Positions 5,676 through 8,036 of a stretch of DNA of 8,036 nt are shown here, in pieces. Location: assembly GCA_934661735.1 (NCBI GenBank), contig CAKUJN010000086.1, positions 1-8,036 on the forward strand. Direction: 5' to 3'. This stretch comes from an uncultured Oscillospiraceae bacterium (lineage in GTDB: Bacteria; Bacillota; Clostridia; Oscillospirales; Oscillospiraceae). The position numbers and the translations under genes are program-made. Every line of letters starts with the position of its first letter. Positions within the stretch are counted from its first letter, which is position 1. Under the pieces are notes generated by a model. It did not search any database, had not been told where the DNA came from, and saw only the letters and a list, made by a program, of their open reading frames with translations.

Positions 5676-6014
5676 CGGTTTCACCGGAACTACCCTTGTT
5701 GCGGCAACACCGCAGCTGTGCCTCTGGCGGCCTACTTTTTCTGTTGCGCCAGAAAAAGTAGGCAAAAAGATGCGCTTGGAGACGCGCTATATTGCGCGCT
5801 GCCGCGCGCGAATTTTTAGCCGCTCCGCGGCCTGAACGCCCTATTCGGGCGCAGAATTGCTTTTTTCCCGATAGCTTATGGTTCCGACGAATGTACTACA
5901 CGCGGTTGCGGGTAGGCTGCATCAATTTCTATTCTGCTCATTTCCGGAATACTCGGCCGGTTACAATTCTGCACAGCATCTTGTAGGGGCCGACGTCCAC
6001 ATCGGCCCCTACAA
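5674..6014 (+). repeat. Intergenic structured repeat, copy C
   Basis: The modules run in the same order as in copy B: H0 (TTCGGT/ACCGGAA, 5674-5689); a TGCCTCTGGCGGCC box; H1, a perfect 14-bp stem GCCTACTTTTTCTG (5730-5743 with 5750-5763, loop TTGCGC); a linker with GATGCGCTTGGAGACG; H2 (5794-5809), H3 (5819-5831), H4 CGCCC/GGGCG with loop TATTC (5837-5851); a CGATAG tail; the 23-bp core (5936-5958); and the terminal hairpin (5981-6014). It begins about 25 nt after the acetyltransferase stop codon, in the same orientation. Confidence 0.87.
5981..6014. repeat. Terminal hairpin of copy C (TGTAGGGGC type)
   Basis: TTGTAGGGGCCGA (5981-5993) pairs perfectly over 13 bp with 6002-6014 around an 8-nt loop. 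The same lead, TGTAGGGGC, opens the terminal hairpin of copy B (1039-1066) and the terminator of the radical SAM gene (to 1402). No T-run follows here on either strand. Confidence 0.8.
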
Positions 6015-6081
6015 ACATTTTGCACCACCGGCGAATCCGTAGATGCGTTCTGCATTCCACGGCAGCGTGTTTTACCATCTT

Positions 6082-6126
6082 CCTGCGCGGCAACTGCTCC
6101 CGATGGGAGCGTTGTCTCCACGCAGG
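6082..6126. other. Long compound hairpin outside the repeat family
   Basis: The outer stem CCTGCG (6082-6087) pairs with CGCAGG (6121-6126). The inner stem CAAC-T-GCTCCC (6091-6101) pairs with GGGAGC-GTTG (6105-6114) around the loop GAT with one bulged T. The surrounding stretch 6015-6224 shows no gene and no homology to the repeat copies. TATAGT at 6138-6143 is -10-like, without a convincing -35. The hairpin could be a structured RNA or a remnant. Confidence 0.45.
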
Positions 6127-6224
6127 CGGCGCTGTAGTATAGTTTTACAAAGAGATTTCCGTGTGCTGGCCGCAGCGTTCTTCTACGGGCTCCTTCTGTG
6201 GCACCGCGGTACAATCCGATTCGC

Positions 6225-6327
6225 ATCCAAGCGCCTCTTTTTGCCCACTTTTTCTGGCAAGGCAGAAAAAGTGGGTCTGCGAAGCAACAATTGCGGTTTC
6301 ACCGTATCAACGGCACCTCCGGTGCCG
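6225..6327 (-). repeat. Intergenic structured repeat, partial copy D (inverted)
   Basis: Read on the minus strand, it has the hairpin GGCACC/GGTGCC (about 6327-6311), a CGGT-GAA-ACCG stem, H1 with a perfect 13-bp stem (6244-6256 with 6263-6275, loop CCTTGC), and a linker AAAAAGAGGCGCTTGGA. It then stops, lacking H2, H3, H4, the tail and the core. It faces copy C across about 480 nt. Confidence 0.8.
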
Positions 6328-6329
6328 GA

Positions 6330-6359
6330 AAAGGCTTTCACCATCCGGTGAAAGCCTTT
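6330..6359. other. Perfect 13-bp hairpin before the dnaA promoter
   Basis: AAAGGCTTTCACC (6330-6342) pairs with GGTGAAAGCCTTT (6347-6359) around the loop ATCC. It is followed on the plus strand by CCTTATTA and on the minus strand by TTCC, so it is at best a weak terminator in either direction. It insulates the AT-rich dnaA leader from the repeats. Confidence 0.55.
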
Positions 6360-6360
6360 C

Positions 6361-6422
6361 CTTATTATAATAGTAGTATTGCTTGCAATATTGCATAAAT
6401 TATGCTAAAATTAATGTGTATT
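6361..6422. other. AT-rich block upstream of dnaA, possible DNA unwinding element
   Basis: Only 13 of 62 bases are G or C, in an otherwise GC-rich window. It contains TAA-TAG-TAG-TAT (6368-6379), which fits the TAG-type repeats (DnaA-trios) that guide DnaA onto single strands. It also contains the dnaA promoter, which may alone explain the AT content. No canonical DnaA box lies beside it. Confidence 0.4.
6383..6411 (+). promoter_or_regulatory. dnaA promoter
   Basis: -35 TTGCAA (6383-6388), a 17-bp spacer, -10 TAAAAT (6406-6411) with TGC directly before it, an extended -10. Transcription would start near 6418, giving a leader of about 60 nt. Confidence 0.75.
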
Positions 6423-6429
6423 CGTATGT

Positions 6430-6454
6430 CCGCACGCGGTGCGGCACGACGTGC
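6430..6454 (+). other. Two mutually exclusive small hairpins in the dnaA leader
   Basis: CCGCAC (6430-6435) pairs with GTGCGG (6439-6444) around GCG; GCAC (6444-6447) pairs with GTGC (6451-6454) around GAC. They share G6444, and GTGC/GCAC segments can also pair across them. Both end about 12 nt before the Shine-Dalgarno site. Confidence 0.35.
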
Positions 6455-6478
6455 ATCAAACTGGAAAGGAGACGCCGT

Positions 6479-7792
6479 ATGTACTCCTCTGCATATGTCT
6501 GGGCCAAGGTTCTGGGCCACATGGAAAACCGGCTGACCGAGTCGGTCATTTCCACCTGGTTTGACGAGGTTGAGGTCGTCGAGCTGACTGACGAGCGGCT
6601 GGTCCTGTACTCCCCGTCGGATTTCCGCAAGGATATGATTCTGCGCCGCTGCGCCGACTATATCAAGGACGCCATGCGCGAGCTGTTTGAAAAGGATATC
6701 GAGCTGGTCGTGCTGGGTGAAAATGAAATGAAGGCCTATCAGAACCAGACGAAAAAGCCGGAATTCATCGAGTTCAACCCGCAGTTCACCTTTAAGAACT
6801 TCGTTGTCGGCTCCAGCAACCGCTTTGCGCACGCCGCCGCGCTGTCGGTGGCGAACAATCCGGCCAAAACTTATAATCCGCTGTTCATCTACGGCCCGTC
6901 GGGCCTTGGCAAGACGCACCTGCTGTACGCCATCGCGGGCGAAATTCATAAATCACATCCGGATTATAACATCGTCTACATCAAGGGCGATCAGTTTACA
7001 AACGACCTGATTGCGGCGGTGCAGGAGGGACGCAACATCGAGTTCCGCAGCAAATACCGCGGCGCCGACCTGTTTCTGGTGGACGACATCCAGTTTATCG
7101 CCGGCAAGAACTCCACGCAGGAGGAATTTTTCCATACCTTCAACGAGCTGTATGAAAACCACCGCCAGATCGTTCTGACCGCCGACCGGCCGCCGAACGA
7201 AATGCTCCGGCTGGAAGACCGTCTGAAAACGCGCTTTGAGTGGGGTCTGATTGCCGACATCCAGCCGCCGGACTATGAGACGCGCATGGCCATCATCAAA
7301 AACAAGGCCAATTCCGTCGGCATGGAGCTGCCGGACGACGTGTGCGCGTATATCGCCGAAAACATCACGACCAACGTCCGTCAGATCGAGGGCACGGTCA
7401 AGAAAATTCTCGCTTACCGCGAGCTTGCCAATATGACCATGGACGTGCCGAACGTGGCGCGCGCCATCAAGGACATGTACAAGGGCAAGGCCGAAACCCT
7501 CCCGACGCCCAGCCTGATCATCGCGGAGGTCTGCCGCTTCTACTCCATTGAGGAGGAGGTTCTGCGCGGCACGCTGAAAAATAAAAACACCGCCGAGGCG
7601 CGGCAGGTCGCCATGTACCTGATCCGCAAGCTGACTAAGCTGAGCCTGCCGGATATCGGCCGCGAGTTCGGCCGCGACCATTCCACGGTCATTCATTCGC
7701 TGAATAAAGTCGAAAAGACGCTTTCCGACCCCACGTCCGGACTTCAGGACAATATCCGCGACATTACCGCGAATATCAACAGCAAGCTTTGA
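6479..7792 (+). CDS. dnaA: DnaA, chromosomal replication initiator protein
   Basis: DnaA binds the origin, oligomerises with ATP, opens the duplex and loads the helicase. The 437-residue protein has domain I (about 1-80), a short domain II linker (about 81-100), the AAA+ domain III with Walker A GPSGLGKT (139-146, K145), Walker B LFLVDDIQF (198-206, D202/D203), sensor I region LTADRPP (233-239), the RFEWGL motif (252-257) and sensor II R301 in NVRQIEG. Domain IV carries IGREFGRDHSTV (393-404). Two features of domain IV are unusual: the family's FGGRDHTTV appears here as FGRDHSTV, one glycine shorter with T to S, and the basic KRR-type patch before ARQ is LKNKN. The ATG at 6479 has AAGGAG (6466-6471) 7 nt upstream. 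The gene stands alone between repeat copies D and E; neither rpmH nor dnaN is adjacent within the window. Confidence 0.99.
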   Translation: MYSSAYVWAKVLGHMENRLTESVISTWFDEVEVVELTDERLVLYSPSDFRKDMILRRCADYIKDAMRELFEKDIELVVLGENEMKAYQNQTKKPEFIEFNPQFTFKNFVVGSSNRFAHAAALSVANNPAKTYNPLFIYGPSGLGKTHLLYAIAGEIHKSHPDYNIVYIKGDQFTNDLIAAVQEGRNIEFRSKYRGADLFLVDDIQFIAGKNSTQEEFFHTFNELYENHRQIVLTADRPPNEMLRLEDRLKTRFEWGLIADIQPPDYETRMAIIKNKANSVGMELPDDVCAYIAENITTNVRQIEGTVKKILAYRELANMTMDVPNVARAIKDMYKGKAETLPTPSLIIAEVCRFYSIEEEVLRGTLKNKNTAEARQVAMYLIRKLTKLSLPDIGREFGRDHSTVIHSLNKVEKTLSDPTSGLQDNIRDITANINSKL

Positions 7793-7801
7793 CTTCCGGC
7801 T

Positions 7802-7816
7802 GGCACCGGAGGTGCC
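7802..7816 (+). terminator. Weak candidate terminator downstream of dnaA
   Basis: GGCACC (7802-7807) pairs with GGTGCC (7811-7816) around GGA, followed by TTGCTTG, a poor T-tract. The same hairpin is found in copy D, so it may simply be a module of the repeat. Confidence 0.3.
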
Positions 7817-8036
7817 TTGCTTGCAGTTACACTGTAACAGTGCCTCCGGCGGCCTACTTTTTCTGTTGCGCCAGAAAAAGTAGGCAAAAAGATGCGCTTA
7901 GAAACGATTTATGGCGCTTACGCGCAGATTCTTTTCAGCGCCCTCTTCGGGCGCAGGATTGATACACTTCCGATAGCTTATCGTTCTGGCAAGTGTACCA
8001 CACACAGTTGCGGATAGCTGATAGCGGGTTTTGGTT
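7802..8036 (+). repeat. Intergenic structured repeat, copy E (cut by the window end)
   Basis: Modules: the GGCACC/GGTGCC hairpin; GTTAC/GTAAC (7826-7838), which overlaps an alternative CACTG/CAGTG stem; a TGCCTCCGGCGGCC box; H1 with the same 14-bp stem and loop as copy C (7852-7885); a shorter H2 GCGC/GCGC (7914-7925); no H3; H4 extended to GCGCCC/GGGCGC (7938-7954); and CGATA/TATCG (7971-7983). It begins 10 nt after the dnaA stop codon in the same orientation. The core and terminal hairpin would lie beyond 8036. No gene is seen in 7793-8036. Confidence 0.84.

Noticed and set aside
5674..5689. A second parS-like site, GGTTTCACCGGAAC
   Set aside because: Only about 11 of 16 positions match and the second arm is broken; it is the H0 hairpin of the repeat.
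5730..5763. H1 as a rho-independent terminator
   Set aside because: The T-run lies inside the stem and A-rich sequence follows; neither strand has the stem-then-T arrangement.
5653..5986. Short open frames in the repeats (peptides such as APEKVGKKMRLETR)
   Set aside because: They shift frame between copies and simply translate the H1-linker-H2 modules; no ribosome binding sites and no conserved reading frame.
5651..6478. Canonical DnaA boxes (TTATCCACA or its complement)
   Set aside because: Read on both strands; the best matches (for example ACGTCCACA near 5993-6001) differ at three positions, no better than chance. The gap downstream of dnaA, 7793-8036, has none either.
1..8036. CRISPR array, tRNA, rRNA, known riboswitch or insertion sequence
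   Set aside because: No short regularly spaced direct repeats, no cloverleaf or rRNA-like sequence, no recognised aptamer core, and no transposase reading frame.

Overview
The window looks like chromosomal DNA of a GC-rich Gram-positive bacterium of the class Clostridia, most likely Oscillospirales. The evidence is Gram-positive-type LexA and DnaA proteins, purine-rich Shine-Dalgarno sites at 6-7 nt from most starts, a Bacillus/Clostridium-style SOS box and GC-rich codons. The lineage is inferred; there is no rRNA or other species marker.

Layout. Bases 1-342 hold a perfect hairpin, repeat copy A and the lexA terminator. lexA (minus, 921-343) is followed upstream by its promoter with an overlapping LexA box, repeat copy B and the terminator of a PflX-like radical SAM gene (minus, 2298-1414). 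Divergent from that, a promoter at 2312-2340 starts a four-gene plus-strand cluster that is probably one operon: lipoprotein (2361-2951), RlmD-type 23S rRNA methyltransferase (2988-4388), nitrilase-superfamily hydrolase (4385-5098, ATGA overlap) and a SatA-like GNAT acetyltransferase (5129-5650). A palindrome one base away from the ParB site parS lies between the first two genes. Bases 5651-6478 carry no gene but hold repeat copy C, a separate long hairpin, an inverted partial copy D, an AT-rich block and the dnaA promoter. dnaA (6479-7792) is followed by repeat copy E, which runs off the window end.

The main signal not explained by genes is a family of long intergenic repeats, found in every large intergenic space here. 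Each is a chain of short hairpins in fixed order, followed by a tail, a 23-bp invariant core and a terminal hairpin beginning TGTAG. The first hairpin (H1) keeps perfect pairing while its sequence changes between copies, which points to selection on RNA or cruciform structure. Three of the copies begin shortly downstream of a stop codon in the same orientation. I do not recognise this as a named family.

Functionally the window joins DNA damage control (lexA), replication initiation (dnaA), a probable chromosome-segregation site and rRNA modification. dnaA lacks its usual neighbours: no rpmH or rnpA upstream, and no dnaN in the 244 nt available downstream. No canonical DnaA box was found by eye.
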